Positions 54,301 to 64,000 of a DNA stretch of 64,000 nucleotides are shown in pieces. The notes under the pieces were generated by a model. The model had not been told where the DNA came from and did not search any database. It worked only from the letters and a program-made list of their open reading frames with translations. Made by a program: the position numbers and the translations under genes. Each line of letters starts with the position of its first letter. Position 1 is the first letter of the stretch. Source of the stretch: Ligula intestinalis (taxonomy: Eukaryota > Platyhelminthes > Cestoda > Diphyllobothriidea > Diphyllobothriidae); NCBI GenBank assembly GCA_036362985.1, contig JAYGXS010000005.1, positions 52,012,992 to 52,076,991 on the forward strand, in the 5' to 3' direction.

Positions 54301-54759
54301 CCGTCTCCTTGGGACACAATGCTGAGACTAGGCGTCTGTGAAGTGCACTACTTAAACTACAGTTGCCGATAAGTTTTATGTTCAGAAATCCTGCTAGATC
54401 ACCCGAGTCTAAGATGCATGGAAGCAGTGTAGAAAGCACGACTGACAAGGAGATAGGTAAACCTGCACATTCTGTAAACCATTCTTTTAAGCTAATTCTT
54501 TGTTTTCAACCCATAAGTTGCATGCTTACCACCTCACCCTGATTCTTCGCATATTTTGTTTTAATAAGTGTACACGTTCTCCCACGCTAGGGCAAGACCA
54601 ACTCTAATGGAGTACTTCTTCGCAAGAGCCCGCGGCAAAGCAAGAGCCGTAAACAATCTAAACGAAGTCGTAAGCAAACGGCTGACCTGTGGGAATGCAA
54701 AGGTCACTTTAAGTTGCTGTTAACTTAATTAAATGCTGTTATTTTATCTTTAAGGTCAG
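54301..54759. other. Intergenic with a weakly repeated stretch
   Basis: 54460-54720 (TTACCACCTCACCCTGATTxTTCGC, GTAAGCxAACGGxTGACC) resembles 58950-59130. Non-coding. Confidence 0.4.
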
Positions 54760-55150
54760 GTCAGGTCAGGTATTTATTGAGGGAAATATAGGTAAATACT
54801 TTTGAACTCCCTATTGGTACAGTTTTTTTAATGCATTTGATCTGCAGAACATTTCAGAACAGTGGCGTTGCCAGAAATTTGAGGGCCGACAGTGAGAAAA
54901 CTCCTTAGGCATTGCTCTGAAGTCTAGGGGTTTGAATGCCATTTGAGAGATTTAAGGAGAAAAACTGTCGCCCGGGGGATAGGGGGGGAGGGGTGCAGAG
55001 TATATTCGAAGCTGATGGCCTGTGCTAAGAGTGTTTGATGCATGTCAGGGAGAGTCCATCGCGGTTTTCGCCATAATACCAAGGGTCCCACGAAGAGAAG
55101 GTTGCGGAAGTCACGCGAACCTCATCGAGTGTTGGCGATGCGCCCATCGT
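54760..55150 (-). repeat. CR1-type LINE 3' region (copy c)
   Basis: TATTTATTGAGGGAAATATAGGTAAATxCTTTTGAACTCCCTATT, AGAAAAACTGTCGC and the following G-rich stretch match 10640-10900 and 27060-27300. It lies directly downstream (minus strand) of the LINE tails at 55.2-56.2 kb. Confidence 0.6.
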
Positions 55151-55219
55151 GCACCTTGTTGGTTTAACGAGTCTGCCTGCTAATTGACAGAAATATAATC
55201 GGTAGTTTTCTAAACAAAC

Positions 55220-55520
55220 ATATTACTGAAAATTAGCGAGTATTATGTTTTTTATAATGTGATTATTCCACAATTTGCATTCGGCAACTGGCAGTTTATT
55301 TTCGGGGGCTCAGTGGCTATTTGTTCTAACTTAATAGTGTCGTAAACATGCCTACAGATGCGTCTGACTTAATCGTAAACGTGTGCTCAGATGGCAACAT
55401 AACAATGCCCGCGGTCAGAGCATTCCAGGCCTGAATTGGGAAAAGTTTTACAAATCCGCGTAGCCTCGGATCACAACGTTTGGTGGACTCGGAGCCTGCA
55501 ATTCTTGTTATTCTCAACTA
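55220..55520 (-). mobile_element. LINE ORF2 tail, extra decayed copy
   Basis: The minus frame 55517-55326 contains QAWNALTAGIVMLPSEHTF, equivalent to EAWNALPEDIVMSPSVDAF in the adjacent LINE. The flanks (AACATATTACTGAAAATTAG / AACATATAACTGAAAATCAG) are also duplicated, so about 300 bp of the 3' end occurs twice in tandem. A (TA)n tract follows at 55558-55573. Confidence 0.6.
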
Positions 55521-55539
55521 ACATATAACTGAAAATCAG

Positions 55540-56243
55540 TTAGTAGTATGTGTTTATACATATATATATATATAATTTAAGTCTCGCCAGGTCTAATTTT
55601 AGTGGGTATTTCGGGTATGAAAATCTAAATTTCTCTTGAATGCATCCACAGATGGGGACATAACAATATCCTCGGGGAGAGCATTCCAAGCTTCAACTAC
55701 TCTATTACCAAAGAAGAACTTGCGTGTGTCTAGTCTGGCCCTTGTTATGCGTAGTTTGACGAGATGCCCTCTTAAGTTCGTCGTTGTTGCTAACTCGAAG
55801 AAGTCGCCAGGTAGAAGACAGCAGTCCTGCCCACGCATTATACGAAATGCTTGTATCAGATCGCCACGTAGCTGTCTGTAACTTAACGGAAATAGATCGA
55901 AATTAGCTAAACGTCTTTTGTAGGGTAAAAAGCTCTGACCGGTAACCAGTTTGGTCGCGCGCCTTTGGACCTTCTCGAGGGAATTTAGGTCTTTCGCGGT
56001 CCAGGGATTCCATGCTTGGATTGCGAACTCCAACTTCGGCCGCACAAATGTTCCAAAGACCTTAGCAAAGCAGTCTTTATCGAAGGCACAGAAAGCCCTT
56101 TTGACAAGATACAGGACGGACATCGCAGACTTGGCTACTATTGCGCAGTGCAGCGAGGGCTTGAGAGACGTAGAGATCCATACTCCCAAATCTTTCTGCG
56201 CGTCCACTTCTTGCAGTTGACTGCCATTTAGGCTGTAAACCAT
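55540..56243 (-). mobile_element. CR1-type LINE, ORF2 C-terminal third, open frame
   Basis: 214 residues, uninterrupted: LQEVDAQKDLGVWISTSLKP (end of RT), AKSAMSVLYLVKRAF, IQAWNPWTAKDLNSLEKVQR (thumb region), LFPLSYRQLRGDLIQAF, and the EAWNALPEDIV tail. It is the same family as the 11-14.5 kb LINE. All upstream RT and endonuclease sequence is missing; its start abuts the ORF below. Confidence 0.85.
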
Positions 56244-56986
56244 GAGGTGTTGGACACGGTCTCTAAGGTGGCCTCAGAATCCGTGTCTGCGATCTGGGAG
56301 CTTGGGCTGGCAGTGGGCCTCGAGCTCGGACTGGCTGGAGTCAATATTTCACCAGTATTGACTTTGCTGTTTTCGCTAGGGGAGCTCGCGAGGTCAGGCA
56401 CGGCAGCTTTAGGCACCTTCACGCTAGGTGTTGGCACAGTCTTGCAATTTTTTATGAGAGCCTTAGGTTTTGATGGTGGCCCAGCCGTCCCTTTGTTGTC
56501 CACAGCGGGGGTGTTCGAATTAGTCTCCACTGTGGCTGCATGGTCAACTATGGGGGCCTGTACTTTAGGTATAGGTACACTCGTAGGTTTCTGAGGTGTT
56601 CTACACGTAAGCTGGGCACCTGTCAGGTTTTCTGTTGACACGTGGGTCTGCTGGATAAAATCTCTCATGCCTTTAATTTCTTCCTTGAGTTTTTCCTTTG
56701 AAACGAGTGTCTGCAGCATAAACTCCTGCATATTTTTGACCACGTCGACAAGTTTATCAAACTTTGAGGCTAGCACATCATATCCGTCGCAATAGTCTAC
56801 TACTTGCGTCGGTCGTACCCAATTGGTAAGACTTTTAGATCTTGTCTCCCGCCGTGCGTCAGTGGCGTAATGGTTAGAGACGCGGCCTCGTGAAGAAGCG
56901 GTTTCGAATTCGAGCCTACCTCGCGCCAAATTTTGCATTTGGCTTCTGGTCTGCATAACTGCGTACAACAATTGTATTTTCAACAC
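56228..56986 (-). pseudogene. LINE ORF1-like or 5' ORF joined to the ORF2 tail by deletion
   Basis: 252-codon open frame. The middle (FDKLVDVVKNMQEFMLQTLV, EKLKEEIKGMRDFIQQT) looks like a coiled coil. The C-terminal half is Pro/Ser/Thr-rich (PTPSVKVPK, PASPSSRPTASPSS) with no CCHC knuckle or esterase motif. It reads to within 15 nt of the ORF2 tail, so the element is 5' end plus 3' end with the centre removed. Its role as an RNA-binding ORF1 is inference from position and coiled coil. Confidence 0.6.
56856..56928 (+). repeat. tRNA-like sequence antisense within the LINE 5' ORF
   Basis: CGTCAGTGGCGTAATGGTTAGAGACG (good A box, D-arm-like) and CGGTTTCGAATTCGAGCC (B box broken by an extra base). 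Acceptor halves do not pair, so it is not a working tRNA. On the other strand it is translated as part of the 252-codon ORF. Confidence 0.45.
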
Positions 56987-56999
56987 AAAAGTTTAAGAT

Positions 57000-57605
57000 A
57001 TGCAGTTTTTGTCTTATATTCAAGATAGAAAGCCTAAGGCTTCGCTTTGCTGATACAATAATCCTTTAGGAGTCAAATCTTTATACTGAAGACGATTGTG
57101 GTTAGAATTTTAGCAGCAGAGTTTTGACTGACTACTGGGTAAATGTCTTAACTTGTAAACTTAGTTCAGGGTTGATAAAAACAGGCGTAGCAACCGAAAT
57201 AGTTTAGTTTCTAAGTATGCAGTAGGTAATTTTAATACTGGTATCAACACATGTGATATAATAAAATGGAGTGACTCAGCCTTTGTCGTTTTCTCCGTGG
57301 ATACTCCTCAGAAATCCTGACGAAATTGATTTGGACAGGTAGACTGTGTAATCCAAGCCAATAATTCCAGCAGGATGCTCGATTTGGAGAAATTTCCTGG
57401 TCATACAGTGAGAGTATCGCAGGGAATTTGACGGAGGATCGTTGCAAAACAGTGTGTTTTTTGATCCAATTTTTGTCTTTCGACAATTTATTACAGTGTA
57501 AAACTTGAATTTATTTTGCTCTCGTTTTGCTCGAAAATTCAAACCGCGCGGGTTCAGTTCAGTCAAACAAACAAAAAGACTTATATTTAGTAGCAAAAAC
57601 AAATT
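57000..57605. other. Intergenic, nothing recognised
   Basis: AT-rich; overlapping minus ORFs without motifs. Confidence 0.4.
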
Positions 57606-58077
57606 TATATTTGAATGAATGTAGGTGTTTCACAGATCTGGTTAAGGAACAATTAAGTTCAACTTTGCCAAGGAGCTCGCAACGCAAGCCCTAAAGACCG
57701 TCACATAGTGACTAATTTAATTTTATGAAGTGGATCCGACAAAGCAAAGTGACACCGGAATGGTCATTTCTGGCTTATTAGCCGTCATCATCCAGTCTTA
57801 CCCAATCTCGGGGGTTGCCCCCCCCCGAGATTTGAACCCGGGACCTTCGGTCATTGTGTTCAAGACACTACCTCTAGTCTACGGGTTCCCTGCTTTGTCG
57901 GCTAATAAGCCAGATATGGCCATTTTGGTCTCTTTTTGGTTTGTCAGATCCACTTCATCAAATCAACTTAGTCACTATGTGACGGTCTTGAGGGTTTGCG
58001 TTGCGAGCTTCTTGGCAAAGCGGAACTAAATTGTTCCTTGACCAGAGCGGTGAAACACCTACATTCATTCAGCATAT
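57606..58077. mobile_element. Foldback element, family B, copy 2
   Basis: Same layout as copy 1 and closely similar along the whole length, including both arms. The tRNA-like core is at 57816-57890 (minus). The right side continues CATATTCCTGATCACA, as copy 1 does, so the repeated unit extends past the arm or the copies share a duplication. Confidence 0.8.
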
Positions 58078-58083
58078 TCCTGA

Positions 58084-58290
58084 TCACAACCGACAAAACA
58101 GGGAACCCGTAGACTAGAGGTAGTGTCTTGAACACAATGACCGAAAGTCCCGGGTTCAAATCTCGGGGGTGCTAACTCTCGAGATTGGGTATGACTGGCT
58201 GATGACGGCTAAAAAGCCAGAAGTGGTCATTCCAGTATTCCTTTGCTTTATTGGATACACTTCATCAGATTAATATTTGTCACTCCAATT
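58084..58290 (+). mobile_element. Foldback element, family B, copy 3 (core plus one arm, inverted)
   Basis: CGACAAAACAGGGAACCCGTAGACTAGAGGTAGTG..., with B-box-like GGTTCAAATCT at 58153, then the inner arm (GATGACGGCTAAAAAGCCAGAAGTGGTCATTCC). Opposite in orientation to copy 2, which ends about 7 bp upstream. Confidence 0.75.
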
Positions 58291-58299
58291 AAAGCGAGC

Positions 58300-58690
58300 T
58301 TGTGCATAGCACAGTATATCAGATTTCACTTCTTGTACTATGTATTTTACGAGGATGATGAATACGAGCGGCCCAAGCACTGACTCCTATTAGATTCCAT
58401 ATTTGAAACATATCCATCCTAAAGAATAGACACCTGCACTAACATTTTCACTACATCCGTTCAGGAAATCTTCAATCCAGTTCTATGTAGTTCCTGTCCT
58501 TCCGAACTCTTAGACCATCTGGTAGAGGTGTTCGCTTTGAGCGCGACCAAACGGCTCTGTTCAGTTTTCGAGTGCTGTCATACGTTTTTTGAGACAAGAC
58601 CTCTTCTTAAAGAAGCCAGTCTGGTTGGGACTGATTTGGATGCTAAGTTTATGGAACGGTAAAATCGAATTTCTGCTTCTCCGTTCTATT
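58300..58690 (-). mobile_element. LINE reverse transcriptase relic
   Basis: Minus strand, across frames: NHRL.NLACI-KLIERRSR (compare NYRPVSLT...KILER), GLVSKNV region, LHRTGLKIS, QCLGRSYSSSS. These are in the order of palm motifs of a non-LTR RT, and the same order is seen at 61240-61700. Very decayed. Confidence 0.5.
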
Positions 58691-58699
58691 AGCTTGTAA

Positions 58700-59230
58700 C
58701 GAATGCATGCCAAATTTACAAGCCGGTGGTTAGTGAGATATAGCCATCATTTCAATTTATGTATTGCTACGATATTTCCCAATTTTCATGTAACAGGATG
58801 TATTCCAGTTCGAAGGACTTGCGAAAAAGTAGTAAGGGTTATTCTGAGAATTCTCCACCTAGTTTCAAAACTCGGCAACACGCCAGAGACGACCGACAGT
58901 AAAACAATTTTTCAAAACTCATGCTATGCTTCCAATTGGTTAGCAGTCTACTTACCACCTCCCCTTGATTTTTCGCAAATTTGTTTTGCAGTCTGATCTT
59001 GTAGACCTACGGTAGGGCACAGTAAAGTGTAATGGGGTCGTTTCTACATAGGAGCATGCAGCAAAACAAAATCCATGAAAACTTTTGGCGAAGTGGTAAG
59101 CCAACGGTTGACCAATGGGAACGCCAAGATGACCTATTGCACCGCTCTATTTTGTTTACCATTTACTGCCTACCTGCAGTTTTAAATTAAAGGCGCCTTT
59201 CCTTGCTTTCCACTAAATTACATCCTGTGG
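58700..59230. repeat. Repeat shared with 61670-62110 and partly 54460-54720
   Basis: ACAAGCCGGTGGTTAGT/ACCAGCCGGTGGTTGGT, then CTTACCACCTCxCCCTTGATTTTTCGCAAATTTTG and CAGTAAA words, in the same order at 61670-62110. It probably extends the LINE relics upstream. Confidence 0.45.
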
Positions 59231-59439
59231 TTTTATGTTTAAGGTCAGGTCACAGTGAAGTACCTTAACCTACGGGAAAACGAAAATCAATTATGATCCA
59301 TCTGTTTCAAGTGTGCGATCTTGACTTCATTCGCTCACACCATAAGCGCTCAGGTTAAATTAATTTTTAAAAGAAGGGTTCACACTTTCATCATCCTTAA
59401 AATAGGTCAATGAAAAAGGTACAAGGAATGACATAAACC

Positions 59440-60000
59440 GAATTATATTGAGACAAGCGTTTCGGACCCTCACTTGTTTCCATCGTCAGAGTAACGTGTT
59501 GGTTATTCCTGTTTGCCGGGACTGTTTTTAGCCTCGCTGCAGGCTCGCTGCGTGCTCAGCGCACGAACTTTGACCTGCTTGTTCGCTGCTGACTGTCCGT
59601 GAGCTCGACCGCTGGGGGCTCGTGCGACCGTTGCCCCCTTCGCGGCTGTCGTAATTATTGGCAAATCAGTGCGCTTACTGGCCTGTCCCTCGTCCACCAA
59701 CAGCGGTGAGGTAGTGTTCCACGCTGGTCACGTGATTGCCAAAAGAGGAGAATATACGAGTTCCAGGCAGCAGATTTAGAAGAAGAAGAAGAAGAAGAAG
59801 AAGAAGAGAAGATGCGATCACTGGAACAAGGACTTTAGTTTCCTGACGTTTCGGATTCCCTCGGGAATCCTATATCATAGGTAATCGAAGAACAGTCTGA
59901 AACATGCGCAGATGGGGTGGAGGCATGCACAGGCTGCACGGTATTTATAGTTCGTAGCGGTCAACCGCATGCGTATTATAATTGTCAGTTCCTTTAGCCA
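59440..60000 (-). mobile_element. Penelope-like element 3' tails, two stacked
   Basis: 59820-59900, minus strand: GGATTCC-CGAG-GGAATCC then GAAACGTCAGG and TTGTTCCAGTGATCGCATCTTC, like 35.3 kb; the hammerhead box is changed (ATGATAT). 59455-59500, minus strand: CTGACGATGGAAACAAG...GTCCGAAACGCTTGTCTC, a second PLE-like end. 59700-59503 is a 65-codon basic, Ala-rich frame that may be a PLE C terminus. Confidence 0.6.
59778..59807 (+). repeat. (GAA)n microsatellite at a PLE end
   Basis: About ten AGA/GAA units directly outside the PLE tail, as at 20.06 kb on the opposite strand. Confidence 0.85.
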
Positions 60001-61079
60001 CCGCTTGAGGTCTTACTTGGTGCGGTGACGTGATTGCTGGCTGACCCCTCTCCTATCTTCCTCCGATCTCAATCGCACTCCACGCTTGTGTCTGCTTCAC
60101 CTTCCTTTTGGCCTTTTTTAACTGACTCGAGCCGTTTGCCTACCGCCTGTTAGGCAGGATGAAAGTCTGGGGCGCTACTTAGTGTCGAAGAACAACTTTT
60201 CAATAAGCATTCTGTTAGCCACCGTAGAAGTTCAATAGAGCATAGTCTTTGTTGCCTTATGATATCTACTTATGCGAAATTTGGTTCTTATTTTCACCCT
60301 CCATCTGCTGTCAGCCGACATTCCATCCTATTTCCGAAAGTTTTAATTCTTCCTTACCAGCTATCTAATCTAGCGGTCCCTGCATGAAGTGAATCCTACC
60401 GATTTTGTTACATCACATAGAAGTGGTAGTCATTCAAAGTAAGCAGACATTTTACCGGACAGTTTGAGTTGACAGCAAGACTTTGTTAGGACTTGCAGCA
60501 TCAGAATGGAACTCCAAAGGACAGGGAACTGAGATAATACAAAAAGCTGAATTAAATCCATTTTATTAGTGGTCAGGCCGGTAGTGCGTGACAGCTACCT
60601 TGTAATCCATTTAAACTAGTCATTAGCATATCAGATTTGTCCCTATGCCACATTCCCAAATTTAAGCAGGTTTTATGCACAGGACACCTGCCTATCTCCA
60701 TGATGCTTGTAGACAGAGTGGTAAGTAATGTGTCATTATGGCAGTTGGTATATTTGCTGTAAATGACGGAAGCCTTTAAGAAGTCCATTGAAATGGTACA
60801 GGAACATATGAAAGTAGTTAAGACACACAAATGGTCAGAGGTCACTTTGCTATGAAAAAATGCATGACAGTTACACTAAAATAGGTGGTTATTCTTCAGC
60901 TCACAGTCATAACCTCTGGGCTTCCTTCTATGTAAAATTTGAATGAGATTTTCCCTCTTCGAAGACATATTGCCGTGGGAGTGCACTTCTTCGGGGAATA
61001 TTTATTACTATTACTATACATCCTGACAAATTAAAAGTTATGCACTAACTCCTGCTCCACAAGTACTTGCATTCTGCTA
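60001..61079. other. Intergenic, nothing recognised
   Basis: A 90-codon minus ORF (60845-60573) shows no known motif. Confidence 0.35.
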
Positions 61080-61180
61080 TTGCTCTCTGACTATGTGTCT
61101 TGTGATGAATCCGTGACGGATCTCGAAACTTCAAGCGAATTAAAGTATGGTCCCAGCGATTGAGTCGTCTACTTCTCCTC
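61080..61180 (+). mobile_element. Penelope-like element 3' tail
   Basis: TGTGTCTTGTGATGA-ATCCG-TGA-CGGAT-CTC-GAAAC-TTCAAGCGAATTAAAG aligns with the 20.0-kb tail. The ribozyme boxes are partly kept, but CTGATGA and CGTC are altered. Followed by CCCAGCGATTGAGTCGTCTACTTCTCC. Confidence 0.65.
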
Positions 61181-61239
61181 AAGTACTTGTCCTCCTGCCG
61201 TATATGGGAGTACTCAGCGTCCTTTATTTCTCTCTGCCG

Positions 61240-61700
61240 TTTGAGATCACCACCAAAGAACAGTTCATCATTTACACATATAATGAATAGAAGGTCCCAA
61301 GTACTGACACTTGTTGGACTCTACCAAAAGAGTAAACATCCGCAGTAAATGTTTCACTAAGGTCGTCCAGGAAATGTTCAGTCCAGGTTCCTGCCTTTCC
61401 AAAGCCTGGGAGTTTTCAGATAAGGTGGTTATGGGGAACGCGATCAGCGGCTGTCTTGAAGATAAAATAGCTAACCTGTAGTGCATATCATTCATCCATG
61501 GCTTTTCTTCAATATCCGAGCTCTGTGGTAAGGTTTCTAAGGAAGCCTTCTTTTCATACAAAGCGTAGTGGTCGGGGTGATTTGAAAGCGAAATTTATCG
61601 AACGATATAATAGAATTTCTACTTATCTTTTCCGTCAACATATTATAAAAGGATGTCAAATATACCAGCCGGTGGTTGGTGGGACGTCACTTTTATTTAT
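61240..61700 (-). mobile_element. LINE reverse transcriptase relic
   Basis: Minus strand: NHRLVYLTSFYN (NYRPVSLTS), then ADRVPHNHLI (AFDxVPHxxLL), GFGKAGTWTEHFLDDL (xWIxxFLxxR), QQVSVLGTFYSLY (GSVLGPLLFLIY). In correct order but out of frame. It is related to 58300-58690. Confidence 0.6.
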
Positions 61701-62110
61701 GAAATGGCACGGGCAACAGTAGCTCATGTAGCCCCACTCGTTAATCCCTACAACCTGTATGTTTTCCTGCTCTTTAGTTAAACCTACACATTCAGTAAAT
61801 AATTTAAAAAAAGCATTCTATGCTTCTAACTAGTGGGATGAATGTATAACCACCTCGCCCTTATCTTGTTTTGCAAAGCGTTCTTATGCTCCCAAGCCAG
61901 GGCACAGCAAAATTTTATAGGGTCGTTCTTGCAAATGAACACACATAAAAACAAAACCCCCAGTAATCATGGTGAAGGAATCAGCAAACTGCTGACTACT
62001 GGAACACGAAGAGCACCTACATCGCCATCTACTTGTAGCTAATCGATATCGACTGTTTTAAATGTAGACGGTTACCTTAATTTGCCTACAATTTATTGAC
62101 TACCCGCGAT

Positions 62111-64000
62111 TTTACCTTGAAGGCCAAATTAACTTAATCACTGTGATAGACGAACAATAGCCTATTTTATTTTTTTCGATCCATTTCCGTCAATAGCAGT
62201 GTACTTTATTGGCTCTCAACATGAGAACGCACCTCAATATCGTCGAGGGAATATGCGCTTTGTCAACCAAAATAAAACTGCAATGGATGTTAGAGATTGT
62301 CCATCATACACGAAACAAAACACTTTCCATCAATTCTACTAATCAGAAATTTGCTTCTGATCGTAGACTTCCATCTGCCGCTAGCCCACATTCCGTCGTA
62401 TATCCATCAAATTTAATTTAATTCAGCACAATCCTTTACTTACTTACAAGGTCCAGGCTTTAAATGAAGCTTATCACTTTGTGGTGGCTCCAAGACGTGG
62501 TTAACTTTCAAAATTACATACATTTTACTAAGCAGATTGATCTTGGCAGGAAGCATTGAGTGCATCTAGCGTCACAATCGAAGTCAATTTAGCAAAAAAT
62601 TAACCTAGGAAAACAATGAATTGAATCAATTTATCCTGCCAGGTAGATAATACTCGACCGCTAGGTTATGCCACCTCTTCTTTTCAGTTCATTTTTATTC
62701 AAGAAAAGATAGGCAAATGTTTTAGGTTTCGTTTTTGCTAAACCCATAACTAAGGCGTGCAACGGATAACACAGCATTTTGATAGTTGCAGATAAAAAGC
62801 GGGCAACTTCCGTTTGTTTGGAAAGCTTAAAGATACATGACTACTCACACTTTCAAAGTAATATCATCATTTGTGTAAATAGTACTTCGGAATTGTACTT
62901 AGACGTCTTCGCGATGCCAGATGACACGAGCAAGTAGGTGGAACGGAGCAAAGAGTTGAGCCAGTGAAAAATTATCGGTGCATGGTTAAAACATCAAGGC
63001 CGCTCGTGTGAGTTTAATACACGCGAGATAGGACAGGCCCGCTGCTGAACATTGTTTTAAGAGAAAATTAGGAACAATAACGCTGCTGATAAATGCCAAG
63101 CAGCATGTTTTGTAACACTTCAAGGTCTCAGTCGTGCTACAACTAGAGCAGGGGTGGGAAACCGTTTTGACTCAGAGAGCCAAGAAAGTAAATATTTGGA
63201 AATTTATTTCAGTGAGAACCATTTAATATACTTAAAGATTGAAATTAATTAAATGTGAGCATAAAAAGCCTCTGGATATATTCTTTTCAATAATGTTGTT
63301 GTAATACTCACCGTTAATGCGACTTCTGGTGCTGCCTAGGTTGGCTGACGGCTTTGTAGTCTGGTGGGTAGTTAATGAGATTAAGCTTCATCCCAGCTTT
63401 GAGGATTTCATACATTAGACGTGACCTAAGGGGGTATTTATGCATTTAGTATGTGCGAATGACTACTCATATGCATACGTATATCCAAACAAGGTCAGTA
63501 TAGCAATACTTACACGCTACAGTGTGTGTTATGTGACAGGAAGCGCATTCCAAGTTTTGATTATCAAATGTTGTTCGGGTTAAGGTTTTTTTAAATTTTG
63601 GTCCACATGTTCTTGCTCACCAACCCAACTTTATGTCGTGAAATTTCTTCCAAATCTTTATAGAATGACCTTACCTTATTCACACACATGTTTGAGGCCT
63701 TTAGGTAAGCCGCCTCTTCTTCTTTAAAATCTCTAACGGATTTACTATAACCACTACACTAAGAGTATTCTGTCTAATGAAAGAAAGCACTCAAATTTGA
63801 GGAGTGCTTGATTGGTACAGACTGCAAGTTTCTGTGAATTGACTGTTAGCTTGCGTGTGTTAAATGCGTCCCTCTGGCGGACATCAACACAATTGACTAT
63901 AGGATGTCAAGGCAGGCTGGCGTATGCACATAAGATAGCCTTGTCTTCCAGCGTGACCTTTACTAAGCTGACGTCAAATCTGAGGGCTGTCGTGTTTTAG
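62111..64000. other. Intergenic, nothing recognised
   Basis: AT-rich to the window end. Short ORFs (for example 62209-62421 and 63812 to the edge) show no motif or splice support. Confidence 0.4.

Noticed and set aside
56247..56594. 115-codon plus-strand ORF
   Set aside because: Shadow of the Pro/Ser-rich minus-strand LINE ORF.
1..64000. CRISPR arrays, bacterial operons, rRNA or phage genes
   Set aside because: No spacer-repeat arrays, no ribosome-binding-site-led ORF runs and no rRNA sequence; splice sites and LINE/PLE content show a eukaryotic genome.

Overview
The window is eukaryotic and looks like a parasitic flatworm, most likely a tapeworm. It has short exons with GT/AG boundaries in AT-rich introns of up to about 9 kb, and dense, decayed Penelope-like elements (PLEs), CR1/jockey-type LINEs and tRNA-derived foldback repeats. 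It also has a 400-N scaffold gap. There is no operon structure, rRNA, CRISPR array or intact long prokaryotic ORF. The species guess is inference; no search could be run.

Two host genes can be supported, both on the + strand and both by matching splice phases. The first (exons 2362-2485, 4295-4548, 5854-6133, 8609-8896) is the 3' end of a gene for a type I membrane protein with EGF-like modules, a thrombospondin type-1 repeat and one C-terminal transmembrane helix. The second (27941-50875) is a multiple inositol polyphosphate phosphatase (MINPP1-like) of the histidine phosphatase superfamily. Five exons are recognised, and a middle block of the protein is not found.

Nearly everything else is repeat. 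0-9 kb: gene 1, with PLE scraps and a tRNA-core foldback in its introns. 10-14.5 kb: a broken CR1-type LINE (minus). 17.1-20.1 kb: two PLE copies head to head, each ending in a motif that folds as a minimal hammerhead ribozyme. 20-28 kb: mostly anonymous intergenic DNA with LINE tails and a palindrome. 28-51 kb: gene 2, whose introns hold a near full-length PLE (minus, 39.7-42.5 kb), a PLE fragment, a PHD-finger LINE (plus, 44.6-47.2 kb), a foldback element next to the sequence gap, and a truncated DDE transposase. 51-64 kb: more PLE and LINE relics, a LINE whose 5' ORF is joined to the end of its RT ORF by deletion, and two more copies of the second foldback family.

The most unusual signals are (a) the hammerhead motifs in the PLE tails, with an ACGU stem III that would need dimers, and (b) two unrelated foldback families built the same way: long inverted arms around a tRNA-like core with Pol III A/B boxes.
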